Virus record (IMG/VR): IMGVR_UViG_3300025137_000106
Coordinates: 1 to 37,942 of that record
Source of the DNA: a virus
Length of the DNA stretch: 37,942 nucleotides
Strand: one strand, 5' to 3'
Shown here: positions 31,024 through 37,665 of the stretch, piece after piece
Layout: each line of letters begins with the position of its first letter
How positions within the stretch are numbered: the first letter of the stretch is position 1
Notes under the pieces: model-generated
Databases searched by the model: none
Told to the model about the DNA's origin: nothing
The model's input: only the letters and a program-made list of their open reading frames with translations
Translations under genes and position numbers: made by a program

Positions 31024-31629
31024 ATGGGTAAGTGGCATAGACATAGAGAAATGGAAGTATATTTAACTACCTTTGATGGTGCACAGCACCTTCGTTTACA
31101 TGGTTGGTTAAAACGAAATGACACTTTAATTAAATCAGAAAACATAATTGACAATGGTGATTATTTTGGCACATTTATGGTTTACATTACAGAAAATCAA
31201 TTAAATAAACTTAAAGAAAATAACACTGACAGTGGTTTATTTATGGAATTAGAAGTTATGTCATCTGAAAGTGATAGATGGAATATATTTCAAGGGTTAA
31301 AGGAGGATAGTCTTAAAGATAATTTAAAAAATGACTTAGAAAAAATACAAGATTTTATGTTTAGTTTTCAAATTAGGGATAAAGAAGATATTCAGAAGTT
31401 TTTAATACAAGCAAATGAAACCTCACTAGCATTATTTAAAAGAAATAATGATTTTATAGATGATTACGTTAAAACAAACGAAATGTCTAAAGAAGACAAA
31501 ATAAAAGATTTAGACTTAATGATAGAACACTTTCAAGAAGAAGAACGTTATGAAGACTGTGCTTTACTAGTTAAAATTAAAAACAAAATTATTAAATATT
31601 ATAAAAAACAATTAAAACAAAGGTTATGA
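31024..31629 (+). CDS. Unknown protein with C-terminal UVR-like helices
   Basis: 201 aa. The N-terminal part (about 8-90) is a beta-rich segment (MEVYLTTFDGAQHLRLHGWL, GTFMVYITENQLNKL). The last third contains LDLMIEHFQEEERYEDCALLVKIKNKI (about 164-190), a UVR-type pattern like the end of the protein at 18950, followed by a basic end. This hints at protein-protein interaction. It follows the AAA+ ATPase gene by 30 nt. An adaptor function is possible, but nothing identifies the partner. Confidence 0.6.
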   Translation: MGKWHRHREMEVYLTTFDGAQHLRLHGWLKRNDTLIKSENIIDNGDYFGTFMVYITENQLNKLKENNTDSGLFMELEVMSSESDRWNIFQGLKEDSLKDNLKNDLEKIQDFMFSFQIRDKEDIQKFLIQANETSLALFKRNNDFIDDYVKTNEMSKEDKIKDLDLMIEHFQEEERYEDCALLVKIKNKIIKYYKKQLKQRL

Positions 31630-31832
31630 ATGCATCAGAATTTACACTGTGGTTACATGGTTATTTAGAAGCTCTTGAAAATGAGGGCATTGAAAAAATT
31701 AAAATTAAAAATATTAGAGAAAAAATGGGAGAAATAAAAAGCAACCATAACCAAGAACGAGTAGTATTTGGTGGTCCTAGTATTAATCCAACACAACAAG
31801 GTTATGTCAAAACACCTCCAACTAGAAAATAG
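31626..31832 (+). CDS. Small protein, unknown function
   Basis: 68 aa, ATGA-coupled to the previous gene. Residues 1-40 are helical (SEFTLWLHGYLEALENEG, IKIKNIREKMGEI) and the C-terminus is basic, Pro/Gly-rich and likely disordered (VFGGPSINPTQQGYVKTPPTRK). The next gene starts 29 nt before its end. No family is recognised. Confidence 0.55.
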   Translation: MNASEFTLWLHGYLEALENEGIEKIKIKNIREKMGEIKSNHNQERVVFGGPSINPTQQGYVKTPPTRK

Positions 31833-32010
31833 TTACAACAAAACAATTTCAGTAATAGAAAGTTGTAAAACAAAAGATCAACTAGAAGGTGCTTCTAGAA
31901 TGGTAGAAAACTTTAAAACATTATACAGCCCTTGGGTTGGTTACCCCAAACTACTTTTGTACGGTTTAAACGAAACATTAAATAAACAACATACAATATG
32001 TCAATTATAG
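31804..32010 (+). CDS. Small helical protein, unknown function
   Basis: The preferred start is ATG 31804 (68 aa). An in-frame ATG at 31768 would add 12 residues deep inside the upstream gene. The product begins MSKHLQLENSYNKTISVIESCKTKD and continues with an amphipathic helix and FKTLYSPWVGYPKLLLYGLNE. It overlaps the next gene by 13 nt. Function unknown. Confidence 0.5.
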   Translation: MSKHLQLENSYNKTISVIESCKTKDQLEGASRMVENFKTLYSPWVGYPKLLLYGLNETLNKQHTICQL

Positions 32011-32318
32011 GAATAGTATTAGGAGTAATAGCAATAGGGTTAATTTTTTGGTTTAATAAAGATCAACAACGTACTAACGAATTAGTAGAATTTGACATTG
32101 ACCAAGCAAGAATAGCATATAATGCTTTAATGAATGATTTTAATAATTATCAAGTTAAAACAGACAGAAAAATTTCTGAATTAGAAAAACAACTAGAAAT
32201 TAAAAGTAAAAATCAAGATAAAAAGATGGAAAAGCATTTTAAAGAATTACCATCAATAATTGGAAGAGTAGTAGGTCAAATTGAATTTGCACAAGACAAA
32301 ATAAATAGACAAATGTAA
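31998..32318 (+). CDS. Membrane-anchored coiled-coil protein
   Basis: 106 aa. Residues 1-18 (MSIIGIVLGVIAIGLIFW) form one membrane helix, followed by a basic loop and a long helix rich in Lys, Glu and Gln (QVKTDRKISELEKQLEIKSK), likely a coiled coil. The layout resembles Rz-type spanins or other membrane-tethered rods, but no proline-rich or lipoprotein partner is obvious at this site. It overlaps the following gene at one base. Function is open. Confidence 0.6.
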   Translation: MSIIGIVLGVIAIGLIFWFNKDQQRTNELVEFDIDQARIAYNALMNDFNNYQVKTDRKISELEKQLEIKSKNQDKKMEKHFKELPSIIGRVVGQIEFAQDKINRQM

Positions 32319-32533
32319 TGGATAAATCACCCAACAAAGATAATTGGCACACATACACCCATAAAAGACAATACTTATTACACAATGGTTGGTGGGCTCA
32401 TTATCATGAAGATTGTTGGTTTGAATCATCCCTTGATAAACCATATACAAAAGATGGACAAATAGTGGGGTTTAGACCTGAAAGTGAAGGTTTAACATTA
32501 GAAGAAGCATACAAAAAAGCAACAACAAAATAA
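32318..32533 (+). CDS. Small His/Trp-rich protein, unknown function
   Basis: 71 aa. WHTYTHKRQYLLHNGWWAHYHEDCWFESS (about 10-38) is rich in His and Trp and may bind metal or nucleic acid. The C-terminus has SEGLTLEEAYKKATTK. Start overlaps the previous stop by one base (TAATG). No recognised family. Confidence 0.55.
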   Translation: MDKSPNKDNWHTYTHKRQYLLHNGWWAHYHEDCWFESSLDKPYTKDGQIVGFRPESEGLTLEEAYKKATTK

Positions 32534-32538
32534 AAATT

Positions 32539-32766
32539 ATGGAAAAAGTAAGTTTATATGACTACCTAGGACACGCAGCGGGTTCTGATGTAGGACAGCA
32601 AGTAGCACATGCAGCTAAAAAATCAGGAATAATAATAGAAACAAGACAAGTGTCAAATCCAGTTTACAAAGGACCTGTTATGTTATATCCAAGATCATTT
32701 TTAGACTTGTACTTTAGAGGAGGTTTAAATGAAGGTACTAGTGGTAAACAACTATTAAAAGGGTAA
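32539..32766 (+). CDS. Small protein, unknown function
   Basis: 75 aa, 5 nt after the preceding gene. MEKVSLYDYLGHAAGSDVGQQVAHAAKKSG opens a small Ala/Gly-rich helix, then PVYKGPVMLYPRSFLDLYFRGG follows. Nothing identifies a function. The 1-nt gap to the next ORF is typical of this dense run. Confidence 0.55.
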   Translation: MEKVSLYDYLGHAAGSDVGQQVAHAAKKSGIIIETRQVSNPVYKGPVMLYPRSFLDLYFRGGLNEGTSGKQLLKG

Positions 32767-32767
32767 A

Positions 32768-32962
32768 ATGGCAAAATTAGCAAGACAAGTAATATACACA
32801 AATATTAGATGGGAAGAATCTGAACTAACAGACGAAGAACTAGCACAATGGAAAACAGGTGATGAAGACACCCAACAAGACATTATAGATGATGCAGATT
32901 GGGACTTAAAAAGAGACAAACCATTAGATGATTATGGTGACGTTGAATTAATAGAAGATTAA
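32768..32962 (+). CDS. Small acidic protein, unknown function
   Basis: 64 aa. A basic N-terminus (MAKLARQVIYTNIRW) leads into a strongly acidic remainder (EESELTDEELAQWKTGDEDTQQ, DYGDVELIED). The charge and size recall phage DNA-mimic or inhibitor proteins, but that is speculation. It starts 1 nt after the previous stop. Confidence 0.55.
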   Translation: MAKLARQVIYTNIRWEESELTDEELAQWKTGDEDTQQDIIDDADWDLKRDKPLDDYGDVELIED

Positions 32963-32997
32963 TATGTGGACAACAACAACAACATTTGGAAATAACT

Positions 32998-33114
32998 ATG
33001 AAATTAATTATATACTTACAAAGTAAATGTATACCAAAAGTAAAATTTTGGGTACAACAATGGGTTATAGATAATATTATTGATGAAGTTGATCCAGATG
33101 ATTCTAATTTTTAA
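32998..33114 (+). CDS. Very small protein, 38 aa
   Basis: ATG 32998 to TAA 33112-33114. The product is MKLIIYLQSKCIPKVKFWVQ followed by an acidic end (IIDEVDPDDSNF). A competing short frame (20 aa) starts at 32964 and overlaps its beginning. Coding is uncertain but the longer frame fills an otherwise empty gap. Confidence 0.4.
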   Translation: MKLIIYLQSKCIPKVKFWVQQWVIDNIIDEVDPDDSNF

Positions 33115-33126
33115 AAAACACACACA

Positions 33127-33279
33127 ATGACAACAATTATCTACATAGTACTAGCAATCACAATCACTGCACTCTTAATAGGAGCACTTGTAGGTGTGAT
33201 AGAGCTTTTAAAAGTTCACGACCAAATGGGAGTAAGAGACTTTAAAATTGTGCCATGGGTATCAAAAAAAAATAATTAA
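33127..33279 (+). CDS. Small membrane protein, 50 aa
   Basis: ATG 33127 to TAA 33277-33279. Residues 3-28 (TIIYIVLAITITALLIGALV, then GVIELL) form a single transmembrane helix, followed by a hydrophilic tail ending in WVSKKNN. A lipoprotein gene follows after 9 nt, so an envelope-targeted pair is possible. Function unknown. Confidence 0.5.
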   Translation: MTTIIYIVLAITITALLIGALVGVIELLKVHDQMGVRDFKIVPWVSKKNN

Positions 33280-33288
33280 AAAAATAAA

Positions 33289-33480
33289 ATGAAAAAATTA
33301 ATATTAGCAATATGCATAATAGTCTTAATGTCTAGCTGTGCATCTAATTTAAGTCACTATCAAGTTAGGAAAGGTATATACACTAAAGAAAGAAAAACCC
33401 CAGACTGTATACAGGCATGGGATCCTGTAAGCCCCTACAATCAAAGAGGAAATCAAACAAGAAATAATAAAAAAAGATAA
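33289..33480 (+). CDS. Small lipoprotein
   Basis: 63 aa. MKKLILAICIIVLMSSCASN is a lipoprotein signal with the lipidated Cys at 17, after a Ser-Ser. The mature part is about 46 residues, basic and probably flexible. It lies 1 nt before another lipoprotein gene. These would sit in the host envelope. A role such as superinfection exclusion is inferred, not shown. Confidence 0.6.
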   Translation: MKKLILAICIIVLMSSCASNLSHYQVRKGIYTKERKTPDCIQAWDPVSPYNQRGNQTRNNKKR

Positions 33481-33481
33481 T

Positions 33482-33724
33482 ATGAAAAGAATAATTATAA
33501 TTACGGCAATCATAGCATTGTCATTCACATCCTGTAGAAAAGAAACTCTATGTGATTCAAATTGCGGAATAATAGTTGATGATGGGATTACAACAGGTTG
33601 CAATTGGTTAGATATTAGAAATGATTGTAGTGGTAATGTGAAAAGATTTTGCTTTGATACAAGCACATGGCTTAACAATTATGTAGGTGATGATTTTTGT
33701 GTAACTAATGAAAGTGGGTGGTAA
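33482..33724 (+). CDS. Small Cys-rich lipoprotein
   Basis: 80 aa. MKRIIIITAIIALSFTSCRK is a lipoprotein signal with the lipidated Cys at 18. The mature region contains four or more further Cys (LCDSNCGII, TGCNWL, DCSGN, RFCFDT, FCVTN), which could form disulfides in the periplasm. The stop overlaps the next ATG (TAATG). With the previous gene it forms a lipoprotein pair late in the transcript. Confidence 0.65.
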   Translation: MKRIIIITAIIALSFTSCRKETLCDSNCGIIVDDGITTGCNWLDIRNDCSGNVKRFCFDTSTWLNNYVGDDFCVTNESGW

Positions 33725-33900
33725 TGATAAAAGCAATAAGAATATTTGAAGTACCTTTTTACCTGCTAGTAATAGCATTAGGTTGTTTTGAAAATGAGGC
33801 AACTTGGGCTCAGATAACAGGAATAATTTTAACAATAATATCAGCAGGTAGGTTATTAACAAACTACATAACAGATGATATAATTTATAAAAATAATTAA
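33724..33900 (+). CDS. Small membrane protein, 58 aa
   Basis: The start at 33724 is chosen because it forms a TAATG overlap with the upstream stop; an ATG at 33718 would add two residues. Residues about 9-22 (VPFYLLVIALGCFE) and 30-46 (AQITGIILTIISAGRLL) are hydrophobic, so it is probably a two-span protein with a charged end (DDIIYKNN). It is the last gene of this long transcript, before the hairpin terminator. Confidence 0.5.
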   Translation: MIKAIRIFEVPFYLLVIALGCFENEATWAQITGIILTIISAGRLLTNYITDDIIYKNN

Positions 33901-33912
33901 ATAGACAGAAAA

Positions 33913-33936
33913 AAGGCGCTAAATAATTAGCGCCTT
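33913..33936. terminator. Hairpin terminator between convergent units
   Basis: AAGGCGCTAA (33913-33922) pairs perfectly with TTAGCGCCTT (33927-33936) around a 4-nt loop. On the minus strand it is followed by a T-run (the A-run at 33909-33914), giving a typical intrinsic terminator for the minus-strand RecA-fold gene. The plus-strand side has CTCTCT rather than T's, but the G/C-rich stem may still stop the plus transcript. It is the most GC-rich hairpin seen here. Confidence 0.88.
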
Positions 33937-33970
33937 CTCTCTTCGTAAATAATTAGTAAAAACCACTAAA

Positions 33971-34711
33971 CTAATCAACCATTTCAAAACTATAATCTAC
34001 ACAACCTCCTCTATGTAGTGAAAAATAAATTTTATCACCTACACTACCACGTCTGTTTTTACTAAATTCAATGTAACGTTCTGCATCAGCTCCTCTACCA
34101 TCAAATCGTAGTGCTGCCATTGCTGTGGTCATGTGTTTAATTCTATTACTACCTGCAAATTCTCCTGCTTTTGTCATTTGTTGAATACAAATGAATGCTG
34201 TATTTTTATTTGCTTTATTGTTTGCTTTATTTTGTTTTTCTAGTAAATCTAATAACCAAGATTCAACTTTATTTCTAGCCCATCCCATTTGATCTTTAAC
34301 CATTGATGTAACTTCTGCCCAACTGTCCATTAATACAACATCATAACCATCATCTAACACTTGTTCAACTGCTTGCTTTGGGCAATCTGAATAATCACCC
34401 ATAAACATGATAGGCACTTTTCCAAATTTAGGAAATCGTTTTACATAACCATACATGTCAATGTCGTTCATTTCACCTGAGATGAATAATACCTTTTTAC
34501 CTTGTGCTTGCATATTACAAACCCAATCTAACAACACTGTTGATTTACCTACTCCCGGATCACCAATTACTACTGTGTTAGTACCTGGAAAAATACCTCC
34601 TTCAGTACTTAATACTGAATCAACTATTGTTTTAGTTTTCATTGGGATAAACAAGCCGTCATTGAATGTTACGTCTTGCATTTTTACTAGGTTTAATTCT
34701 ACTTTTTTCAT
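33971..34711 (-). CDS. RecA-fold ATPase, RadA/Sms-KaiC-like
   Basis: 246 aa on the minus strand. VVIGDPGVGKSTVLLDW (about 47-63) is Walker A with Lys56, KKVLFISGEMNDIDM (72-86) matches the SGE segment of RadA/DnaB-type ATPases, and YDVVLMDSWAEV (123-134) is Walker B. No zinc finger or Lon-like C-terminus is present, so it is a stripped core. Such proteins act in recombination or DNA branch processing, and in some phages replace UvsX/RecA. It lies next to the SWIM gene on the same strand. The start is 55 nt downstream of a good promoter, and the stop precedes a hairpin terminator. Confidence 0.8.
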   Translation of the reverse strand: MKKVELNLVKMQDVTFNDGLFIPMKTKTIVDSVLSTEGGIFPGTNTVVIGDPGVGKSTVLLDWVCNMQAQGKKVLFISGEMNDIDMYGYVKRFPKFGKVPIMFMGDYSDCPKQAVEQVLDDGYDVVLMDSWAEVTSMVKDQMGWARNKVESWLLDLLEKQNKANNKANKNTAFICIQQMTKAGEFAGSNRIKHMTTAMAALRFDGRGADAERYIEFSKNRRGSVGDKIYFSLHRGGCVDYSFEMVD

Positions 34712-34766
34712 ATTAATTTATTTATGTGGTTTATTATTTACTTAAGCTCGCGCTCCTTATTATACG

Positions 34767-34797
34767 TGAATATACGAATTCTTATTCAGTTCTCCAA
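34767..34797 (-). promoter_or_regulatory. Bacteroidota-type promoter for the RecA-fold ATPase gene
   Basis: Read on the minus strand, TTG (34797-34795), 20 nt, TATATTCA (34774-34767) and then CGTATAATA, identical to the consensus of the other promoters. It is placed 55 nt before the start of the ATPase gene and lies just beyond the SWIM gene. Confidence 0.82.
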
Positions 34798-34802
34798 ATC
34801 TT

Positions 34803-35021
34803 TTACAATTTTTCTTTTAAACGTTTTATGTGTTTACACTCTTTAAGAGATGGTCTATAATCTGTAGCAGGACAGCTACATTCAAAAGCGCCATTTATTA
34901 AATTGCGAGTCACAGTATAATAATTTAACTTGCCTGTTTTTTTATTTCTAGAACCCATTTCTTTATATCTGGCTATGGGGTTATGTCTTCTTAAATTATT
35001 TATCAACTGATCGTATGTCAT
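34803..35021 (-). CDS. SWIM zinc-finger protein
   Basis: 72 aa on the minus strand. GAFECSCPATDYRPSLKECKH (residues 45-64 or so) gives C48-x-C50, then C62-x-H64, the CxC...CxH layout of SWIM domains. Upstream are a basic helix (LINNLRRHNPIARYKEMGSR) and a strand pair (LNYYTVTR). SWIM proteins bind DNA or proteins; the eukaryotic SWS1 partners a RAD51-type ATPase, and a RecA-fold gene lies directly downstream here. Own promoter 16 nt upstream. A full SWIM domain is small, so 72 aa is sufficient. Confidence 0.75.
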   Translation of the reverse strand: MTYDQLINNLRRHNPIARYKEMGSRNKKTGKLNYYTVTRNLINGAFECSCPATDYRPSLKECKHIKRLKEKL

Positions 35022-35037
35022 CTATTTATATTATATG

Positions 35038-35068
35038 TGAATATACGAACTCTCATTCAATTCTCCAA
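35038..35068 (-). promoter_or_regulatory. Bacteroidota-type promoter for the SWIM gene
   Basis: On the minus strand TTG (35068-35066), 20 nt, TATATTCA (35045-35038), then CATATAATA (one base differs from the usual CGTATAATA). The ATG of the SWIM gene lies 16 nt downstream, so the leader is very short. Back-to-back with the plus-strand promoter at 35112. Confidence 0.8.
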
Positions 35069-35111
35069 ATTTTTTTCAATAAACAATAAAAAAAAGTAAC
35101 CACAAATAAAC

Positions 35112-35142
35112 TTGGAAAACGCAAACAAAGTTCGTATATTCA
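35112..35142 (+). promoter_or_regulatory. Bacteroidota-type promoter for genes at 35168-35588
   Basis: TTG at 35112-35114, 20 nt, TATATTCA at 35135-35142, CGTATAATAAG following. With the minus-strand promoter at 35038 it forms a divergent pair in the 146-nt gap between the SWIM gene and the first plus-strand gene. Confidence 0.85.
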
Positions 35143-35167
35143 CGTATAATAAGAAAAGATAAAAACT

Positions 35168-35341
35168 ATGGCAAAAATCGAAATTACGAAAGCACAATTT
35201 GAAGCGTACGTAAGAGTACAAAAATCAGGAGTTACAAACATGTTTGACATAAGAAACGTCACAGCATTAACAGGTTTAGATAAAAACCAATGTATGGAAA
35301 TAATGAGTAACTATAGTGAATTAGAAGAAAAACACCAATAA
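35168..35341 (+). CDS. Small protein, 57 aa, conserved-phage-protein-like
   Basis: ATG at 35168, 25 nt after the promoter, TAA at 35339-35341. The product, MAKIEITKAQFEAYVRVQKS and then GVTNMFDIRNVTALTGLDKN, has two helices around a Gly turn and a helix-turn-helix look in the second half (ALTGLDKNQCMEIMSNYSEL). Small proteins with this pattern occur in several phages. A regulatory role is possible but unproven. Confidence 0.6.
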   Translation: MAKIEITKAQFEAYVRVQKSGVTNMFDIRNVTALTGLDKNQCMEIMSNYSELEEKHQ

Positions 35342-35342
35342 C

Positions 35343-35588
35343 ATGAAACATAATAATGTTACAATAGACTTACAGCCAAGACCTGTATTGCAAGAATTAA
35401 TTGAAGACTTAACTAACAAAATGTTAACACAAAAACAAACGTTAGATAGTTTAGATTCCTATGCTGATCCATTTTTAATTCAGGGATTGGAAGCAGACAT
35501 TAGACTGCTAGATCAAGTAATTGAAAGATGTTATGCACAACAAGAATTAATAAATCTTAGGTCTTCACAACTAATATGTTTAAACTAA
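35343..35588 (+). CDS. Small helical protein, unknown function
   Basis: 81 aa, 1 nt after the previous stop. It is helical throughout (VLQELIEDLTNKMLTQKQ, LEADIRLLDQVIERCYAQQE), probably a coiled-coil or helical hairpin. No motif is recognised. It is the second gene of a two-gene unit and is followed by another promoter. Confidence 0.6.
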   Translation: MKHNNVTIDLQPRPVLQELIEDLTNKMLTQKQTLDSLDSYADPFLIQGLEADIRLLDQVIERCYAQQELINLRSSQLICLN

Positions 35589-35606
35589 AGACGATTGCGG
35601 GGACAC

Positions 35607-35637
35607 TTGGAAGACTGAGTGAGAGTTCGTATATTGA
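35607..35637 (+). promoter_or_regulatory. Bacteroidota-type promoter for the DUF932-like gene
   Basis: TTG at 35607-35609, 20 nt, TATATTGA at 35630-35637, then CGTATAATATAAAG. The gene starts 33 nt downstream. The GGGGACACTTGG upstream is distinct from the other promoters. Confidence 0.82.
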
Positions 35638-35669
35638 CGTATAATATAAAGAGTAAAAATAAATAAATT

Positions 35670-36590
35670 ATGAGTAAAGAAGAATTAAACAACAGTGAAT
35701 TTGAAATTCAAGCAAGAGTACAAAAAGTATTTGTAGATGCAACAGCAAAAAAAGTAGAAAACCATGAAGCATTAAATGACAGTGAAATAAAATTGTTATG
35801 TCCTGTTGCAATGAAAACTACAATGGGTAATGATGAGATAGCTAAATTAGGTTTGTCAGAACATTATTCATTTGTTCCTACCATAAATGTAGTAAATGAT
35901 TTACGTGAATTAGGTTATGAAGTTGTAGATGCAGTTCAAGTTAAATCTAGAAAAAAATCAACTAATGGTTATCAAAAGCATATGCTTACACTTGAACACC
36001 CAAAATATAAAATTGAAGGCTCAGAAGAATATCCACAAATACTATTAACTAACAGTCATGATGGTGGTAATGCATTTTCGTTGTCAGCAGGTATATTTAG
36101 ACTAGTATGTAGTAATGGTTTAGTTATTAAAACTGAAGATTATGGCACAGCTAGATTGGTACACAAAGGTTATTCATTTGAAGCAGTACAAGAGTTAGTT
36201 AAGCAATTTGAAGAACAAATGTCTGAAGTGCTTACTAAAATTACAGCAATGAAAAAGGTTGAATTAACTAAAGCACAACAAATTGAATTTGCTAAAAAAG
36301 CTGCATTGCTAAGATTTACAGCTAAGTCATACAATGAAGATAACATTAGTGACGTAGTTAACATAGATGATTTGTTAAATGTAGATAGAAAAGAAGATGC
36401 AGGTAATGGTTTGTATGAAGTGTTTAATCGTGTACAGGAAAGTATAGTACAAGGTAAATATCTATATGCTTCAAATGGTAAAGTAAAAGATGCTAACACT
36501 AAAACTAGAAAAGCTAGACCAATTAAAAACTTCAAACAAAGTATTGAAGTAAATAAAAAGTTAAGTGAATTAGCATTTGAATTAGTATAA
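35670..36590 (+). CDS. DUF932-like phage protein
   Basis: 306 aa. The block SHDGGNAFSLSAGIFRLVCSNGLVI (about 128-152) is the clearest match to DUF932, a family of phage and plasmid proteins of unknown activity, often near DNA-processing genes. The flanking VPTINVVNDLRELGYEV and HMLTLEHPKYKIEGSEEYPQ segments also fit. The C-terminal 100 residues are helical and basic (KTRKARPIKNFKQS). It has its own promoter and a hairpin directly after it. The biochemical role is unknown. Confidence 0.75.
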   Translation: MSKEELNNSEFEIQARVQKVFVDATAKKVENHEALNDSEIKLLCPVAMKTTMGNDEIAKLGLSEHYSFVPTINVVNDLRELGYEVVDAVQVKSRKKSTNGYQKHMLTLEHPKYKIEGSEEYPQILLTNSHDGGNAFSLSAGIFRLVCSNGLVIKTEDYGTARLVHKGYSFEAVQELVKQFEEQMSEVLTKITAMKKVELTKAQQIEFAKKAALLRFTAKSYNEDNISDVVNIDDLLNVDRKEDAGNGLYEVFNRVQESIVQGKYLYASNGKVKDANTKTRKARPIKNFKQSIEVNKKLSELAFELV

Positions 36591-36600
36591 AGACAATTAC

Positions 36601-36629
36601 AAGGGAATTTGGAAAAGCTAAATTCCCTT
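36601..36629 (+). terminator. Inverted repeat, terminator or operator after the DUF932-like gene
   Basis: AAGGGAATTT (36601-36610) pairs perfectly with AAATTCCCTT (36620-36629) across a 9-nt loop, followed by a single T only. It starts 10 nt after the stop of the DUF932-like gene, so it may be an intrinsic terminator, though the T-run is weak. It also overlaps the TTGG of the next promoter (36609), so it could act as an operator. Confidence 0.6.
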
Positions 36630-36639
36630 TGTATATTCA
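36609..36639 (+). promoter_or_regulatory. Bacteroidota-type promoter for the gene at 36661
   Basis: TTG at 36609-36611, 20 nt, TATATTCA at 36632-36639, CGTATAATAAA following; the ATG is 22 nt downstream. The TTG sits in the left arm and loop of the hairpin at 36601-36629. Confidence 0.82.
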
Positions 36640-36660
36640 CGTATAATAAATAAAAATAAT

Positions 36661-36906
36661 ATGGCAAAAACAGTAGACGACTACAAAGCATTCACTGGGA
36701 TTAATCTTAGTAATGCTAGAAGCGAAAATGAATCTTATGAAGATTATAAAAAACGCTTAAAACAAAACAATGAAATGCTCAAACTGTATAAAACAGTAGG
36801 TAGAGACAATTTTAAACAAATGTTTCCAAATGGTGTGTTTGAGGCAATAAAAAATGCTGAAGAAGCAGAAAAGACAAATGTAGAAACACTTGGAGAAGCC
36901 ACATAG
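36661..36906 (+). CDS. Small protein, unknown function
   Basis: 81 aa. MAKTVDDYKAFTGINLSNAR is followed by a charged helical middle (ENESYEDYKKRLKQNNEML) and an acidic, Ala-rich end (EAIKNAEEAEKTNVETLGEAT). The last codons encode LGEAT because the gene end overlaps the TTG of the following promoter (36890). Function unknown. Confidence 0.65.
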   Translation: MAKTVDDYKAFTGINLSNARSENESYEDYKKRLKQNNEMLKLYKTVGRDNFKQMFPNGVFEAIKNAEEAEKTNVETLGEAT

Positions 36907-36940
36907 AGTTCGTATATTCACGTATAATAAGAAAGGATAA
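36888..36940 (+). repeat. 53-bp direct repeat, copy 1 (promoter module)
   Basis: Bases 36888-36940 are identical to 37666-37718. They hold the whole promoter plus the start of the leader (down to AAGGATAA). Copies are 778 nt apart and flank the gene at 36959. Confidence 0.9.
36890..36920 (+). promoter_or_regulatory. Bacteroidota-type promoter for the gene at 36959
   Basis: TTG at 36890-36892, 20 nt, TATATTCA at 36913-36920, CGTATAATAAG following; the ATG is 38 nt further. The -33 element is inside the end of the upstream coding region. Confidence 0.85.
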
Positions 36941-36958
36941 GAACTAAATAAAACCAAG

Positions 36959-37648
36959 ATGACAAGAAATGATCAACAAATGTATTCTGATGTTACTAGC
37001 ATTGCTAAATCATTAGAAAAAATAGCAAATGCATTAGATAATAATGTGCCACAAACAACTAAAAGCCTAGACGCCTTAGATGTGCTATCTGATATTAAAA
37101 CAATTACAGATGATTATGCTAGCAAGCATGATACGCCAACTTCTAACAATCCTAACCCTGCAGGTTATGGTGATGATGAAAACTTCCCAACAGCAGATTA
37201 TGATTTTGGTAAAGACCTAAGCGCAAGGGTGATTTTAAATGATTCAGACTATGACATAAGAATTGCTGCAAAAATGTATAAAGACTTATTATGGAATGGT
37301 GGTTCTGAAAATGGAAAGAAATTACATACTAAAAAAGATTGTATATTAGATTATGTTACAGATGAATTTAGTGTTTTTGGTGCTAGATACACTGACATAA
37401 TTAAGTTTGCTTATTATCTTAATAACCACAATGGTCCTAAATTTACTAATGTAAACAGAGGATATTATTCATGTGCGTTTAGTCCTAGATTAAATGGCCA
37501 TTTGATACAGGGTGGTAAAGATCAGTTAGTAAAAGGAATTAACTTTGATGGTAATGAAAGATATTTTGCATTAAGTTATGTAGATCAAGCTACTGGATAT
37601 TATAAAAGAATAGGTTTAGATTCACTAATGACAAACAAAATTAGATAA
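36959..37648 (+). CDS. Unknown phage protein
   Basis: 229 aa. The N-terminus is helical (MYSDVTSIAKSLEKIANALD), then a Pro/Asn-rich linker (HDTPTSNNPNPAGYGDDENFP), then a mixed domain with DSDYDIRIAAKMYKDLLWNGG and a Tyr-rich C-terminal stretch (NRGYYSCAFSPRLNGHL, YFALSYVDQATGYYKRIGL). No catalytic motif is seen. It is flanked on both sides by the same 53-bp promoter module. Confidence 0.65.
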   Translation: MTRNDQQMYSDVTSIAKSLEKIANALDNNVPQTTKSLDALDVLSDIKTITDDYASKHDTPTSNNPNPAGYGDDENFPTADYDFGKDLSARVILNDSDYDIRIAAKMYKDLLWNGGSENGKKLHTKKDCILDYVTDEFSVFGARYTDIIKFAYYLNNHNGPKFTNVNRGYYSCAFSPRLNGHLIQGGKDQLVKGINFDGNERYFALSYVDQATGYYKRIGLDSLMTNKIR

Positions 37649-37665
37649 AAGAATTCGCTAAAAAA

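Noticed and set aside
32964-33026. 20-codon frame just after the acidic small gene
   Set aside because: Too short and overlapped by the 38-aa frame at 32998, with a Thr-repeat start; no support for coding.
34455-34745. Plus-strand frame of 96 aa opposite the RecA-fold gene
   Set aside because: It is the antisense shadow of the minus-strand ATPase gene, which has Walker motifs, a promoter and a terminator.
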